Below are positions 27,999 through 28,129 of a DNA stretch of 28,129 nt, piece by piece. Numbering within the stretch: the first letter of the stretch is position 1; every line of letters starts with the position of its first letter. Position numbers and translations under genes: made by a program. This DNA is from a virus, in IMG/VR virus record IMGVR_UViG_3300013132_002272, positions 1 to 28,129 of that record; one strand, written 5' to 3'. The notes beneath the pieces were generated by a model. The model had not been told where the DNA came from. It searched no databases and saw only the letters and a program-made list of their open reading frames with translations.

Positions 27999-28129
27999 AT
28001 GATGCCTTTTGAATGCTATAAGACTTATCTTGCGATGAAGCAACACTTCACGAAGGATAGTTATGACTATCTGAAATATTGTGGTAGATCTAAAGCATCA
28101 CTTCAATCCTTTTATAAAAGAAAAGATCG
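27999..28129 (+). CDS. gp59-like helicase loader (3' partial)
   Basis: The last 131 nt open a frame that runs out of the window: MMPFECYKTYLAMKQHFTKD, then SYDYLKYCGRSKASLQSFYK. FECYKTYLAMKQHF and the Y..LKY..R...SLQSFYKRKD pattern match the N-terminus of T4-like gp59, the loader of gp41 helicase at forks coated by gp32. Either ATG of the ATGATG may be the start. Confidence 0.75.
   Translation, partial: MMPFECYKTYLAMKQHFTKDSYDYLKYCGRSKASLQSFYKRKD

Noticed and set aside
1-28129. CRISPR array, rRNA, insertion sequence or integrase/att site
   Set aside because: No regularly spaced repeats, no rRNA-like stretch, no transposase or integrase motif seen on either strand.

Overview
The window is a gene-dense stretch of a T4-like marine cyanophage (cyanomyovirus), read almost entirely on the + strand. 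The evidence is the combination of a photosystem II D1 gene (psbA), two high-light-inducible (hli) genes, thyX, phoH, a T4-type pair of late-transcription co-activator (gp33-like) and helicase loader (gp59-like), many stop/start overlaps, consensus TTGACA/TATAAT early promoters, T4-type late boxes (NATAAATA) and eight tRNA genes. The exact phage and host strain cannot be read from the sequence; a marine Synechococcus or Prochlorococcus host is inferred.

Layout. 1-1.84 kb: the tail of an unknown gene, a small unknown gene, one minus-strand mini-gene for an exported 46-residue peptide with its own late promoter, an exported phage-tail-lysozyme-type murein hydrolase and a small membrane protein. 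1.82-4.25 kb: a tRNA region, Arg(TCT), Leu(TAG), Gly(TCC), Asn(GTT), Val(TAC), Ser(TGA), Pro(TGG) and Met/Ile(CAT), interrupted by an HNH homing-type endonuclease, a Dps-like ferritin, two heavily overlapping small genes and a Phd-like small protein. 4.3-4.97 kb: three small unknown genes. 5.02-19.84 kb: a 17-gene, unidirectional, tightly overlapping glycan cassette. 19.86-21.71 kb: the photosynthesis block hli - tiny membrane peptide - hli - psbA, with composite terminator/promoters and a structured psbA leader. 21.8-24.5 kb: glutaredoxin, small conserved phage genes and two tandem YRG-repeat (DUF4278-like) genes. 24.5-28.1 kb: small genes, thyX, phoH, a PD-(D/E)XK nuclease, the gp33-like gene and the start of the gp59-like gene.

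The most interesting part is the glycan cassette. Gmd, an Fcl/ColC-type reductase and a PLP enzyme whose usual catalytic lysine is replaced by His188 (the ColD signature) together make a complete route from GDP-mannose to a GDP-3,6-dideoxyhexose, most likely GDP-colitose. Next to it are a plant-type GDP-mannose 3,5-epimerase (GDP-L-galactose), three transferases of fucosyltransferase type (GT10, GT11, O-FucT-like), five other glycosyltransferase-like genes, a short nucleotide-sugar 6-dehydrogenase with an asparagine-synthase-type amidotransferase (possible uronamide sugar) and a methyltransferase. The phage therefore appears able to build and attach several unusual GDP-L-sugars, probably to remodel host lipopolysaccharide or to decorate its own particle. 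No GDP-mannose-forming gene is present, so host GDP-mannose must feed it.

Regulation seen in sequence: at least three sites combine an intrinsic terminator and the next early promoter in one about 35-nt module, with the -35 TTGACA in or at the edge of the terminator loop. Late boxes precede many small genes.
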